Source of the DNA: Crotalaria pallida
Lineage: Eukaryota > Streptophyta > Magnoliopsida > Fabales > Fabaceae
Assembly: GCA_037953625.1 (NCBI GenBank)
Contig: CM075650.1
Location: forward strand, 8,806,501 to 8,870,500
Direction of reading: 5' to 3'
Length of the DNA stretch: 64,000 nucleotides
The notes under the pieces were generated by a model. That model saw only the letters and a program-made list of their open reading frames with translations, did not search any database and had not been told where the DNA came from. Positions 45,039 to 56,176 of this stretch are shown here, piece by piece (the first letter of the stretch is position 1; the number at the start of each line of letters is the position of its first letter). Made by a program: the position numbers and the translations under genes.

Positions 45039-46792
45039 AATGATTAATGTGATGTAGAATCTACCCAAGTAATAAAATTGCTTTACACAAAAATGTTTAG
45101 CCCCTAGTTTAACTTTGGGCGATTACACTTTCTCCATGTCCCAAAAATAAATATGAACCCTGGCACCACTGCACCAACAGCTCGTTGGTTATTTTTTCCC
45201 CTTTTTTAGAACTGTTTAAAGCATTCTTATGACATTTTTTTGAAAGGCAATAAGTAATGATATTTTATAAAGAATAACATAAAATGAGCAAGTGAATATT
45301 GAAAAACCAAATTAAGGATTTCTCAATGTGTTAAACGCATTATTTTCGTCACGAAGTTACTTTAATAACCGTGTGGCACTTGTAATAACTCCCAATTTTT
45401 TTGTTTAAATTTTCTATTAATTGAATTTTTTAATAGGGAATTTAGGCTTGTCCCGAGGTAATACCTCAAGAGTATGAGGTGCAATATATCATAGCAAATT
45501 TATTTATGACAATTATCGAAAATCAACCCATGATGCATAAAATATCTAACGAGACTTCTCTCATTTGTGACCGTCATTAATCATTATTTTATAGGGTCAC
45601 CTTAAAAATTTTGCCGGAACAAAAATATCCATTAGCTTGATCCGTAATCCAAAACTTAGTAAAAAAAAATAAAAATCACCTTTTAAATTTACTAATTAAT
45701 TTTATATTTAATATTTGGATATAATATTTTTTTAAGCACAAAACTAAACAATTTTAAGCAATTGTATGTGTTTTACATAAAAAATAAAAAATTTGCATTC
45801 AAATTGAATTTATATAACATGAAGATCAAAACAAAGAAAAAATATTTTAAGAACAAAAATCAAAACTCAATAAATTCTTAGGATAAAAAAAAGCATATTT
45901 AAGCCCCTTTTTTTTTAAAAAAAAAAAAAGTATTAACACAACCATAAAAATAAATTTGTATCACTCGTGATGAAAATTAACCAATCCAACGATGATAGAA
46001 AATGCAAATCAGAAGAGTAAAAATGACTACTTCTATAACTTCAGCTTCAAAGAATATTGTCTTATACAAAACTCATGTTTACTCTAACTAACATTATTTC
46101 TATATTATAAGTAAATATGATTTTTTTTTAAAAAAATACTTTTATAAATATGTAAAATCTAGTAGCATGCACTAATTATTTTGGTAAAAACCTGAGAAAA
46201 ACAAATGAAGTGATAATACTTTTAATTCAATTCATAATTTTATATAACCGTCAACAACTTGCTTTAACATCAATTGGAGTACATAGCGGTTTTGAAGTTG
46301 TTGGATTAGAAAAAAGGACTTGCTAGAGTGTATTATTTGGTCTAATCGACATGCATGACGTCTCAATTCTCCAGGATCTCAAATGAATGTGAGACCCCAT
46401 TTCAGAGTGGAATAGTAGGTACACATAAGTAAATAAATAAATTCAGAAGGAAACTAATATATGATTTGTCAATTTTCAACCAATTTAAAAGGAATTGCTA
46501 GTTACCTATGATGTCAAAAGAATGCAAAGAACAATATAACATTGTAATGAATTAGTAGTAAATAAATACAACAGTTCCATAATGAACTTGCCATAAAACG
46601 TTGATGAAGGGAAGAAAGAAAAAAATAGTGAGTGCTATACGAAAAGTTTTCTTTACTCCCACTTCATTTTTCTAAACCAAACATAGTATGGCATTAAAGA
46701 GACTTTGAAATTATACAGCACTGAAAAGCAATCTTTCAGAATCCAAAACACTTGAGTTAAATATGCCAAAAAATAGAAAAAGAAAAAGAAAA
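44168..46792. other. AT-rich intergenic stretch with ATT microsatellites
   Basis: No gene recognised. Trinucleotide ATT/TTA arrays occupy about 44904-44948 and 44984-45037; a minus-strand ORF through them is an artefact. An ORF at 44409-44645 (minus, 78 codons) has no recognisable family and may be a gene scrap. Confidence 0.7.
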
Positions 46793-48960
46793 TCAGGATG
46801 AAGCTGGGGATGCAAAGCTATCAAAAGTAGTTCCTACATGATGGATAACAAAGCCATAGATCTTTCTCTCCAAATTTTCAATCTTAGTAGCCAGAGTATC
46901 ATTCTCCTGGGAAACTACACAATCCAACCACGAATTTACATGCTTCAAATGTCACAAAATAACAGCAATGGAGCCACCATCCACAGGCAACATTTTTTTG
47001 CCATCAGCAGAATACTCCCCAAATACTTTAATTCCTGCTTAAAGGGAATCCTCAACAGTATACAAAAACCAAATTTGCATTTCAGACAGCAAATTTGTTC
47101 CAAGTGACACTGTCTCTTTCATTCCACTGCCTCTTGTCCATAAACCAGCACTGAGATTGGATTGGTGTGGTGACGAAGAACCCTTCAGATGGTTCTTAGC
47201 TGAACTGAGAGAGTGTCGCTTTGACAAGCTTTTCTGCAGTGTTGATGATGAAGGATCGGCGCCTGTGCCAGTAAGAAGGAACACTATCTGAAGATCAGTA
47301 GCCAAGGCAGCTTCAACCCATAGAGTGATTTTGACTGTTTTGTTTGAAGGCTGTCATCAGGAGTCTCAGAATCATGACTAATAGCAACAGATTCGGCCAT
47401 TGATGTTGATTTTACAACATCGTCATAGATATTTAAAACTCGGTCTATGGTTGGCAAGGGATTTCTGGCCTCGCACACTGAACAGAAGTCTGAAACATGC
47501 TAGCCATTGATGAGGAAGTAAATATGAGTTTAGACACCCTTTATTAGTAAAAATGGACTTTTCTATTGTAAATTTCTAAATAGAAACTCTGTAAAATTTC
47601 CTACAGTAGTTATGATCAGGTGGAAGATGTCTCATTTGTATGCATATTCTTTCGAGGTGAAATGTATAAGCCGAAGCATTGATTCTTACCTTAAGATTCT
47701 TATAACACATTCAGTACCTTTGGCCTCCTCCAATGCTTCAGCAGCAGCAGTAGAAGCAAGAAGTTTCATTTGCATTGCTTCCAGAATTCAGTTGATAAAA
47801 AGATATTTCAACTTAGTCTTCAAATTAAAGTGTGACAAATGACCAAATTGAATGCACTGTAATCAGCCTTGAATGCTGGTCTGAATACTGATTACGTCAT
47901 GGTCCTACGATCATATCATGTATATCATTTCTAACCCATTTCTAATTTAAAAATCATTGGTTTGGATGAAAAAATTTGTAGAACACCTTATAAATATGTG
48001 TAAACTCACCCTTTATTTCCTCATTGTTCTCATCACCACATTGAATTTTATTTTAGATAAGGTGAAACCTGTTTCTGCCTTCAGAGAATCTCTAGATTTC
48101 AAAAATTTCATACCTTTCAAAGGCATGCGAGGTTGGAAAGCACTGCACCTAATGAAACACTCCCATTAGTCCATTTCTTATCATGAATGGTGATACCCAA
48201 AGCTGCAAAATAGGTTTTCTCTTGGGGCAAAGAACTTTCAGGAGTGGCAGGTTTACTTTTCTCACTGCTTGAAGAATCATTGCTTCCAGGTTCCTGACCA
48301 CTCACATCACTTAATCGCCTTGACATTGAAGCCTGAAAAACGACCTCAATATCATAGATCTAACAATCACACATACACTTCAAGTACACACCACCAACAA
48401 CAACAACAACCAAGCATTTGGCAATTGAATGTCTTCGGAATTAAATGATGTCACAACAACGTTCTATTTTAAATGTTATCTCTAAACAAAACCATTAACA
48501 TCTATCCGACTAGAAAAAAAAAATTGAGGTGCATTGTTTCAAACACGACATATGCAATCCACAAAACAAATCCCTTTTTTAAAGTATTGATTCAACGATA
48601 CAAAAAGTTATGTTCTTCTGAAGCAACTTGATTTACCTGAGTACGCAAAAATGCTTAGGAATCAATCTTATTTTTTAAAGCACCCTTTTCTTTGGGTTCA
48701 ACCTGAGCAACAGTTTCTTCTAGTTGCTCATCCCAGTTCTTCCTTGATCCAACCAGCGCCTCTGGAACCTTGGAGATTCCAATAGCCACCGCCATCTTCT
48801 TCTTACTCGCAGAATCTGCCACTTTCAGCCCCCCCGACAACCTCCTCACCGGAGATATCAAAGCCCTCCGCGAACTCGGCGACGTCTGCTTCCTCCGTTT
48901 TCGGACTGTGACTGTGTGTTCGTGTGTTCTTGTTTATATTACATGCCTCACTTTATTACA
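46793..48960 (-). pseudogene. DUF936-family pseudogene, 5' truncated
   Basis: Exon-like blocks on the minus strand are in correct order: about 48655-48930 (SPVRRLSGGLKVADSASKKK), 48117-48326 (SRRLSDVSGQEPGSNDSSSS to GAVLSNLA), about 47700-47780 (ASTAAAEALEEAKGTECVI), about 47330-47500 (VCEARNPLPTIDRVLNIYDD) and 46793-47330 (VEAALATDLQIVFLL to GFVIHHVGTTFDS). From memory these match the C-terminal two thirds of plant DUF936 proteins, whose function is poorly known. There is a frameshift near 47335, TAA and TGA stops within the last block, and no N-terminal DUF936 core. The final stop is at 46793-46795. Confidence 0.8.
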
Positions 48961-49045
48961 CTTTAACATATTAAAGAAAAGATGAATAACATATTTCAAA
49001 TTATAGAATACAATTTTTTGATCATTGACCTTTTTCCGTATGCTG

Positions 49046-49047
<2 letters not shown>

Positions 49048-49085
<38 letters not shown>
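49048..49085 (+). repeat. 38-base poly-A run between two gene fragments
   Basis: Pure A on the plus strand, at the boundary between the DUF936 pseudogene and the MADS-box fragment. Both neighbours are on the minus strand, so it is not their poly-A tail. Confidence 0.9.
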
Positions 49086-49089
<4 letters not shown>

Positions 49090-49495
49090 CTTCCATAGCT
49101 CTGCATTTTCTTTATGGATCTTTTTATAGAGTTCTACATTTTCTTGGTGAATGAGATTTCCGTACAAAATAAATGGAATTTGGTCAGAAATTTGTGGTAA
49201 ATCTTAGTTGAATCTTGAAACAGTAGGAACAGAACCAGATCCCCGAAACCTTTAGGTGTAGTTCTTTAATCTCGTCTGTCATAATTTGATCCTGCAGGGA
49301 AATCAATGATTGTGTTAGAGGATTTTTTCTGTGCTATCATTATGATGGAAACTTCAATAGAAGAGATTCGATTCAGAGTGACCGATCACACCTTTTTCAT
49401 GTGAATACCCTTTAAACTCATCTCCAGTTGGTTTTCCAAATTTTGCAGTTCTTCAACACCCAAACCAGAAAGTTCTTCATTTGGATTTGGATTTT
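49086..49495 (-). pseudogene. MADS-box K-domain fragment (AGL17/ANR1 type)
   Basis: Three exon-like pieces on the minus strand run from right to left: about 49392-49480 (NEELSGLGVEELQNLENQLE, SLKGIHMKK), 49252-49296 (DQIMTDEIKELHLK, preceded by a CAG acceptor) and 49086-49165 (GNLIHQENVELYKKIHKENA). They match the keratin-like dimerisation domain of type II MADS transcription factors, closest from memory to the AGL17/ANR1 clade. The DNA-binding MADS domain is absent, so it is a fragment. Intron remnants between the pieces show the source was genomic DNA and not mRNA. Confidence 0.8.
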
Positions 49496-49535
49496 CCAAA
49501 TCCAAATTTTGCAATCAACAAAATTGCAACTACCA

Positions 49536-49661
49536 TGAGGGGACCAATATAGTGAAATCCAAGCTCTTCAAATAGAGTTGATCCAGCTCCATGGATCAAG
49601 CCACGAGCATATTCATCAACCTTTGCAGCTAACTCATGCATAGGGCCACCAATTTGAGGTG
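49536..49661 (-). pseudogene. DXS (1-deoxyxylulose-5-phosphate synthase) fragment
   Basis: The minus strand encodes QIGGPMHELAAKVDEYARGL, then IHGAGSTLFEELGFHYIGP, a conserved stretch of the plastid enzyme that makes deoxyxylulose phosphate for isoprenoids. The conserved continuation is lost after GP, so the piece is only about 40 codons long. It lies directly beside the MADS fragment on the same strand. Confidence 0.8.
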
Positions 49662-51558
49662 AGGAGCTCTATTCCTGGAGTTACCCATTTGCAAAGGCTA
49701 ACCTAAACATCGCATATGGCCTAAGGTTTAGACTTATATATTGCCACAAAATCAAAGAAAGAAACATCTAATCACCTGATTTATAGAGACAAAGTAACTT
49801 TAAACAGTAATTTGATGATGGGTTTAGCAACTTCTTTAAGGCAAGAATTAGAAGAGTAAAAATAAATAATGGAGGAATCCATGCTAACCTTCCACAAACA
49901 AAGAAATATATAGGAAATTTAGAGGATATGGTTCTTGGTGCTTCAATGTGTATAATGATGAAAGAGACGATCAGAATCTTGTCTTTGACAGAAGTATAAG
50001 ATCCACTACTTTTTTGTTCCCTCGGATTTCACATTGTCATAGACTCTTGTAGTAACATTTTGATTTAAATCAGAATTTACATTCATCTCAGACTCAGTAG
50101 GCATTAGGCTAGAATTTTTAATGGAAAACACTGCGTTGAATATTGAGTATGAGTCCAAGGAGGACAAGGATGATGTTGCTATTGCTGAAACACTTTGTGG
50201 GAGATTATTGAAATCTATGTTGGTTGGCAGTGTCAGACAGATCAATAAAGGTTTTCTAAATCTAAAGTTGAAGATTCAAAGGAAATGGAAATGGATCAAT
50301 TTATGTTACAGTTCTTGTCAGAAATTATTTTGGTTATCCTGAACCTCTTGTGCCAACTAATGAGAAATCAAAGGAAGATAGTAGCGGAGCAAAATTGCTG
50401 AAACATGACAGGCTGGAAATTGGCAACATAAATAGATTTTTGTTGAGGGAGTCATCTCCTTCAACACATTTCCATGAAAGATCATGCAACATTCATAGTA
50501 CTTCGCACCGAGCAGGGGACGCAAAAGTTACCTGCTTAGACTGCCAAAAGAGTTTGTAGTTGCCTTCGACGTTGACATCAACGTTGTGAGGGAGAGAGAA
50601 GTTATTTATTACACAAAAGTTACCTGCTTAGACTGCCAAAAAGAGTTACCTGCTTAGGTAATGGTATAGGAAGAATGGCGATGGTGCCTTCGACGTCATG
50701 AGGGAGAGAGAAGTTATTTATTACACAAAATTGCATAGAACACATACCAAGACAAAATGTTGTTAATACAATAGTTTACAATGTTTAAAAATAAGGCAGT
50801 CAATTTGAGTATGAGATAAGTTGTTATGATCAAATCATTAAATATATATTGTATTACCTTTCTGGACAGTGGTGGATCAGCTGCAAGTAGAGTGACCAAG
50901 TTGATCCAACTCAGAATTCAGTGGGTTGCTTTCATAATTAGCACTGCTAGATCAACTCATTGCTCAGGAGTTTTTATTGCATACTGCCAGCATAGTTCTC
51001 TGACATGTCTCTTAATGTCCAATGAGAATCCTTGACCTCAACCAACTATAAAAAATAGAAAGACATTATAAAGAAATACACAAATGAGTTAATGAACACG
51101 AGTATTAAGAACTTAAGAAATTCAAACCCACTCGTCTTTAATCTATCTAGCTTATAAACAATTTTAGTTAACAATAATACCTTCACTGTAGCCTCAACTG
51201 AACCAAGTTTGCACTGATATAAGGAGCAAGAAAAGGGTGAGGGGTGAGAGAGAATTTAGGAGAAGGGTGATGATGAGATGCTTATGCATCTTATAATGCT
51301 AATCTCTCCCGCACATTCCATGGCTAGTTAAACACGTTTCCCATTCACTCATTGACCACAAGCAAACAAACACTGGCACTAAAGCCTTTTTATAGAGAAA
51401 AGTTCAAATTTTAACCACGTTTAGAGGGATAATTAAAACTTGAACACAAATTATACAAACTGGTTGAGAGACTTCTTGAGGATATATCAAGTTAAACAAA
51501 CCCCTCACACAAGAATTTACAAATAGGGATTAAACAACAACTACAACAACCAAATTTA
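49662..51558. other. Unassigned stretch with gene-like scraps
   Basis: A plus-strand run near 50290-50559 (including YVTVLVRNYFGYPEPLVP in one frame) and a minus-strand run near 50840-51010 (FSLDIKRHVRELCWQYAIK, TLLAADPPLSRK) look protein-like, but I cannot name them. A duplication of about 90-110 bp (50523-50612 against 50613-50735) repeats TTACCTGCTTAGACTGCC and GGGAGAGAGAAGTTATTTA. Other sequence is non-coding. Confidence 0.5.
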
Positions 51559-51559
51559 C

Positions 51560-51650
51560 CTGAGATAAAATAAGTCCTCCCTGTGAGGCATAAAGATTCT
51601 CTTGCTTCATCATATCCACAATCTTAGCAGTGAACCGTTGCATTTCAGCC
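51560..51650 (-). pseudogene. Beta-galactosidase (GH35) single exon fragment
   Basis: The minus strand encodes AEMQRFTAKIVDMMKQENLY, then ASQGGLILSQ, a conserved stretch of plant beta-galactosidases that precedes the catalytic acid region. It is bounded by TATTCAG on the 5' side and a GTAAAT donor on the 3' side, so one exon with its splice borders is present. No other exon was found nearby. Confidence 0.85.
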
Positions 51651-51744
51651 TGAATACAGTTCAAGCATACATTATAGCAGGAAGCCGGCGCATAAGGATG
51701 AAACAAATTTGAAAAATCATCAAAATCCAGTACTACAAGAATCT

Positions 51745-52188
51745 ACAGAATAGCCTTAAAGTGGTTTCCGCGGGAGCGCATGTGCATCCGCAGATTCGCA
51801 TCGTGCTTGAAACAATTACCGCAAATCTCACAAAAGTGGATGTGTTCAGAGAGCAGCTCCACTGCATCAAGCTCCACGATCTAGCAATCCTCATCGCGAA
51901 TTTCGACATCTTCGTCTTCTTCAACCTTTGTTTTCAAATCCAGCATCTGCCTCCCCTTATCTGAGATGCTAACTTTCTTCGCTCCTAGCTGTTTCGTAAA
52001 TTTTCCAGCGATCTGCAATTTCAAGCTCCGTTCACTCGTTCAGACAGAACCGCTTCCGATTCAACCAATAAGTTTCCGGTGACCTGGAACTCCAGCCTAG
52101 GGTAAGATAGCAGCATCTCCGGTGGATCTGATACCTTTCCGACGATCGGGATTTCGAGACAAGGTGTTGAGGCGTTGGGGTACGGCAT
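51745..52188 (-). pseudogene. Truncated STOP1-like zinc-finger gene copy (5' part)
   Basis: Nearly parallel to the 5' part of the intact gene at 53926-55185; homology extends into the upstream flank (to about 52430). The ATG is at 52186-52188. About a hundred codons after the start are deleted relative to the intact gene. A frame change follows in the region around GRWKIYE-type sequence, a TAG interrupts the frame before the first zinc finger, and the copy ends shortly after zinc finger 1 (NLRMHMRSRGNHFK). It lacks zinc fingers 2-4. Confidence 0.85.
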
Positions 52189-52439
52189 CAGGTTTAATGG
52201 GTTGGGTTTTGGGGCTAAGGTTAAGGATGTTGAAGGGGATGGTGGTGAAGAAAAAGTAGAAAGAAAAGAAAGGGGAGAGAGAGTTTTGAAATACTAGTAG
52301 GAAGGAAGAGAAGGTTCAGTGTGGGTAGTTGACTCCAGCGATGGCCTTAGCAGGTCCGTGTTACAACAATTGGCCATCAGTTTCAAGGCTGTAATAATTC
52401 TAACATCATTCACCCGTTTTAAGTTCAAAAGTTTTTTTC

Positions 52440-53040
52440 TAAGATTTTATTAACACCCATAACTTTATTATTCATTCAAGAATTTAAAAATTTTGTATCG
52501 CACTTTCAAAAATATTCTTGTTAACTAATACCCGTAAACTCACAACTCTCACCCGAATGAAAATTCACTTCTTAGGGACTGATGATCAATCCGTGGTAAG
52601 GGACGAATGCTCCATCTGTTTTATTAAGGACGAAGGCATCATCTGTTTAACCATATGAATGCCTCATCCGCCCAACCACAAATGCAAATTTGAAATCACA
52701 ATGAGATCCATTTCAGTGAACTCACCCAAGTAGAGGGGATATGGCAGTGCTCAGCTAGTGTCATTGACAACGATCTGGCTCCATTTGCCCCAGATCGTGG
52801 TTCGAACTAGAAGAAGAGGGTGGAGGCCAACAATAGCAGTTGCATGACAGAGAAACGAGAAGGGAAAAGTGGTTGTTATGCACGCACCAAATCGAAGAAA
52901 GGGGGAGTGGCCTACGTGCAAGGTTATTCCGATGGTGGCCACGATTCGCTAATGGAAATAGAGAGTCGCAATCCATGAGAAAGAGTCTCGGTTTGGTAGG
53001 AGAGTGAAAGGGGAGAGGGATGATGGTGTTGGGAGGTGAT
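52440..53040. other. Spacer between STOP1-like fragments, nothing recognised
   Basis: Contains an ORF of 119 codons on the minus strand (52761-53120) without a recognisable family. Its beginning overlaps sequence homologous to the 3' flank of the intact zinc-finger gene, so it is unlikely to be a gene. Confidence 0.6.
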
Positions 53041-53430
53041 AGTTGTACAATGGTGACACTGTGGTGAAATAATAACCAGCATAGTTTAAAATTGCAATGT
53101 ACATCAGCAATTATGGACACAATATTTACCGTTAATAAAATTGTAACAGCCTCAACATAACCGTGTTAGCAACATTTTCTCATGTCAACAACTTCCATGC
53201 AATCGGAATTTTGAAGGTAACACCAACCATACAGTTAATGAACCGTGGTAGCTGCGATTTGAAATCATGGTATATGTACCTTTAAAAACTCATGTTAAAG
53301 TGATGGGAAACCCAAAGAAGCATAACTATCCAATTCTTCGGAATAGTCAAAGAAACATTCATCCAGAAAACAATTGACCAATTCACAATCTGTTATCAAC
53401 ATCGAACCCTCATCTTCCTCCAATACATAT
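53040..53430 (-). pseudogene. C-terminal fragment of a STOP1-like copy with its 3' flank
   Basis: At 53308-53430 the minus strand encodes a diverged form of the last ~40 residues of the intact gene (EEDEGSMLITDCELVN, then a segment ending SYASLGFPS). The adjacent 53040-53300 parallels 53620-53900 downstream of the intact gene. Because it lies right of the 5' fragment at 51745-52188 on the minus strand, the two pieces are not in gene order. They come from separate copies or a rearranged one. Confidence 0.8.
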
Positions 53431-53925
53431 CTAAAACTTGGAATCTCAACTCACAAACTTTGTTACAGTACCTTATTACATAAACAAAAGAACTTTCATA
53501 TCAACAAGGAACAAAAAACAAATGAACATATATCTACCGGTACAGTATATACCAATACAATAAATACCCAAACAATGCATATATGCCTAATGTGCTAGTG
53601 AAAGGATAACCACTCTAGTTTGAAAATTGCAATCTACATCAGCAATTACCACCAGGATATTGCAGTTATTCAAGGTAACTGTAACTATGACCACAGTAGC
53701 AGCATTTTCTCAAATGCCCACAACCATTTTACTGAAACTGCAATTTTACCAAGATGCTCCCAGCCGACAGCCACAAATGGATCCGTTTCAAGCATAGAGA
53801 TCATTGAAATAGAATCAATCTATTCCCATAAAGTCATTTCTATATCAGACATGGGCTCAACCCCGGTGAAGTAGATACTATATCACTGCAATTTAGAATC
53901 ATGTTTATACCTCCCAAAACTCAAG

Positions 53926-55185
53926 TTAAATCGATGGGAAATCCAATGAGGCAAAACTATCCAATTTATCTAAATCATCAAATAACCAATCATCAATAAA
54001 AGAATTACCCAATTCACCATCATTTATCAACATCAGATCCTCATCCTCATTCTCATCCTCCACCCCGGCAGCCATCGCCTTCTTCCCTTTCTCCTCTTCA
54101 TCCGCACCAAGAGCGGGCATGTGACCCTCGAAAAGGGCGATGTGCCCGAACAACTTGTCCTTCCTCGAAAAGGTGGTCCCGCACGAGCACTTCCACTTGG
54201 AATACTCCCCGCACTGCTTCATGTGGCTCCTCAAATCCGAAAGCACCGAGAAATTCTTCTTGTGGCAACGGTTACACGAGTACATCTTCGGGCAATGGCT
54301 CCGTTTGAAATGGTTTTTCACGCAAACCATCGATTTCAGCGCCTTGAACTTCTTATGCCTCTTGTTCCTGTTGCACCCTTCAAACGGACACGAAAACCTC
54401 GTCGCTCGGCCACGCGAGGAGGACACTGCACCATCATCTAACACCTCCGGCGGCTTCGCCAAGGCCTCCGGCGTCTTAAACTGGTTCCCGTGCGCGCGCA
54501 TGTGCATCCGCAGATTCGCGTCACGCCTGAAACCCTTACCGCAAATCTCGCAGAAGTGGATGTGCTCAGCGAGCAGTTCCACCGCGTCGAGCTCCACGAT
54601 CTCGCAATCTTCATCGCGAATCTCGACATCTTCGTCTTCTTCAACCTCCGTTTTCAAATCCAGCACCTGCTTCCCCTTATCGGAGATGCTAACTTTCTTC
54701 GCTTCCGGCGGTTCCGAAAACTTCCCGGCGATCGGCAATTTCAAACTCCGTTCCGACAGAATAGCTTCCGGTTCAACCGGAAAGTTTCCGGCAACCTGAA
54801 ACTCCAATCTCGGGTAAGATAGCAGCGTCTCCGGCGGATCCGATACTTTACCGGCGATCGGTAATTCGAGACAAGGTTTAGGATACGGTGATAACGGTAG
54901 AACAGGTAGGTTTCCGGCGGCGGGGGTGAGATAAGGGGAGTTGGCGGCGGAGATGAGGGAGGCGGCGTTGACGATGATTTGGTGGATGGAGGAAACGATG
55001 TCGTTTGAGGCAACTGAGATTTGGTGATTGGTGAGGAGTGTGTTGGAGTTGATGGATTCGGATAAGAAGCGATGCAGAGAATCAAGTCGGGTTTGGATCA
55101 AAGAGAGGTTGTGGAGGGGGATATTCGGGTTCGGGCTCGGATCCGGGCCATGGGTTTGGGGGGTTGTGGCGTTGGGGTTCGGCAT
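53926..55185 (-). CDS. STOP1-like C2H2 zinc-finger transcription factor, intact
   Basis: The product is a 419-residue nuclear transcription factor of the STOP1 (sensitive to proton rhizotoxicity) family, known for acid and aluminium tolerance responses. The four zinc-binding modules, numbered from the chosen ATG, are near residues 212-232 (CEICGKGFRRDANLRMHMRA), 266-298 (CPFEGC to KRSHC), 304-325 (CNRCHKKNFSVLSDLRSH) and 333-355 (CSCGTTFSRKDKLFGH). The C-terminus is acidic. The gene is intronless, as usual in the family. The frame is open upstream to 55392, but the ATG at 55183-55185 (MPNPNATTPQ) is preferred because the upstream part is low-quality leader-like sequence. Arabidopsis STOP1 is longer (about 500 residues) and STOP2 shorter. 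Confidence 0.88.
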   Translation of the reverse strand: MPNPNATTPQTHGPDPSPNPNIPLHNLSLIQTRLDSLHRFLSESINSNTLLTNHQISVASNDIVSSIHQIIVNAASLISAANSPYLTPAAGNLPVLPLSPYPKPCLELPIAGKVSDPPETLLSYPRLEFQVAGNFPVEPEAILSERSLKLPIAGKFSEPPEAKKVSISDKGKQVLDLKTEVEEDEDVEIRDEDCEIVELDAVELLAEHIHFCEICGKGFRRDANLRMHMRAHGNQFKTPEALAKPPEVLDDGAVSSSRGRATRFSCPFEGCNRNKRHKKFKALKSMVCVKNHFKRSHCPKMYSCNRCHKKNFSVLSDLRSHMKQCGEYSKWKCSCGTTFSRKDKLFGHIALFEGHMPALGADEEEKGKKAMAAGVEDENEDEDLMLINDGELGNSFIDDWLFDDLDKLDSFASLDFPSI

Positions 55186-56176
55186 CGGGTTTAATGGGGT
55201 TCGGTTTTGGAGGCTAAGGTTGGGGATGGTGAAGGGGATGGTGGGGAAGAAAATAGAAAGAAAAGAAAGGGGAGGGAGAGTTTTGAAATAGTAGGAAGGA
55301 AGAAGGTTCAGTGTGCACTGTGCAGAGTTGACTCCAGCTATGGCCTTAGCGGGTCTGCTGTTTCGAGGCTGCAATAATTCAACATCATTCACATATTTTA
55401 AGTTTAAAGTGTTTTTTTACCCTTTCTAAGGGTCTAAGAACGGGCTAATCATAAAAATGTTTTTTTAATTGATTTCTAATTTTGTAAGTATTTATTAAAT
55501 TGTCCTTTCAAAAAAAAAGTATTTATTAAATTGGTTATTAAGATTGGCTACTCACCAAGTAGATGAGTATGTATACTAACTGCTTAATCTATGGCTATGG
55601 TATGTTGTGGAGAAAGGGGGGCGATGATTAAAATCGGTTACATGGAATTGGATTACTTCCAAGTAATATAGGAGTATCAAATGTAATCATCCTATATCCT
55701 ATATAATAATAGGATTTGATTTTTCTTCTATAATATAATTTTGTCTAATGTAATACATAAAAATCATCCTATATAAAAATAAGATTTGATTTTATACTTG
55801 ATGTAAATATTTTTTTGTTTTTTTTATTGTGACAAGAAAATAAAAACTATTAATAAGTCGGCCCAATGGGCTGGATAGCTGTATACCAAAAAACAAACCA
55901 AATGTTTTTAACAATATTATCTTTCTATTGTCTTTCTCATATGATATGGACCATTAGTTCGAGATCAATTAATAATTTTAAATATCAATTGCGAAAAAAC
56001 TAAAAATTACGTTGATAAACAAAATTTATGTTTAGTCACTCATACCGCTAATAGATGACATTATCTTTGCAGAAAAAATTTAAATCATAATGATTAGAAC
56101 AATAAGAATAAAGATTTTTAGGATTCAATCTTATTATTAACTTGAGATGAGATAATCGATGAAGAATATAAAAATA
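55186..56176. promoter_or_regulatory. 5' flank of the STOP1-like gene
   Basis: The first ~230 bp are conserved in the truncated copy (52189-52430), including a GA-rich stretch (AGAAAGAAAAGAAAGGGGAG) that on the gene strand is a pyrimidine tract typical of plant leaders. Beyond about 55430 it is AT-rich without features I can name; no TATA box was assigned with confidence. Confidence 0.5.

Noticed and set aside
44865..45068. Asparagine-rich minus-strand ORF
   Set aside because: It is a translated ATT microsatellite.
49048..49085. Poly-A run as the tail of a processed pseudogene
   Set aside because: Both neighbouring fragments are on the minus strand and keep intron remnants, so the tail orientation and origin do not fit.
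52761..53120. 119-codon minus-strand ORF
   Set aside because: It overlaps duplicated 3' flank of the STOP1-like gene and has no family resemblance.
54121..54822. Long plus-strand ORFs opposite the STOP1-like gene
   Set aside because: They are antisense shadows of the zinc-finger coding region with no recognisable domains.
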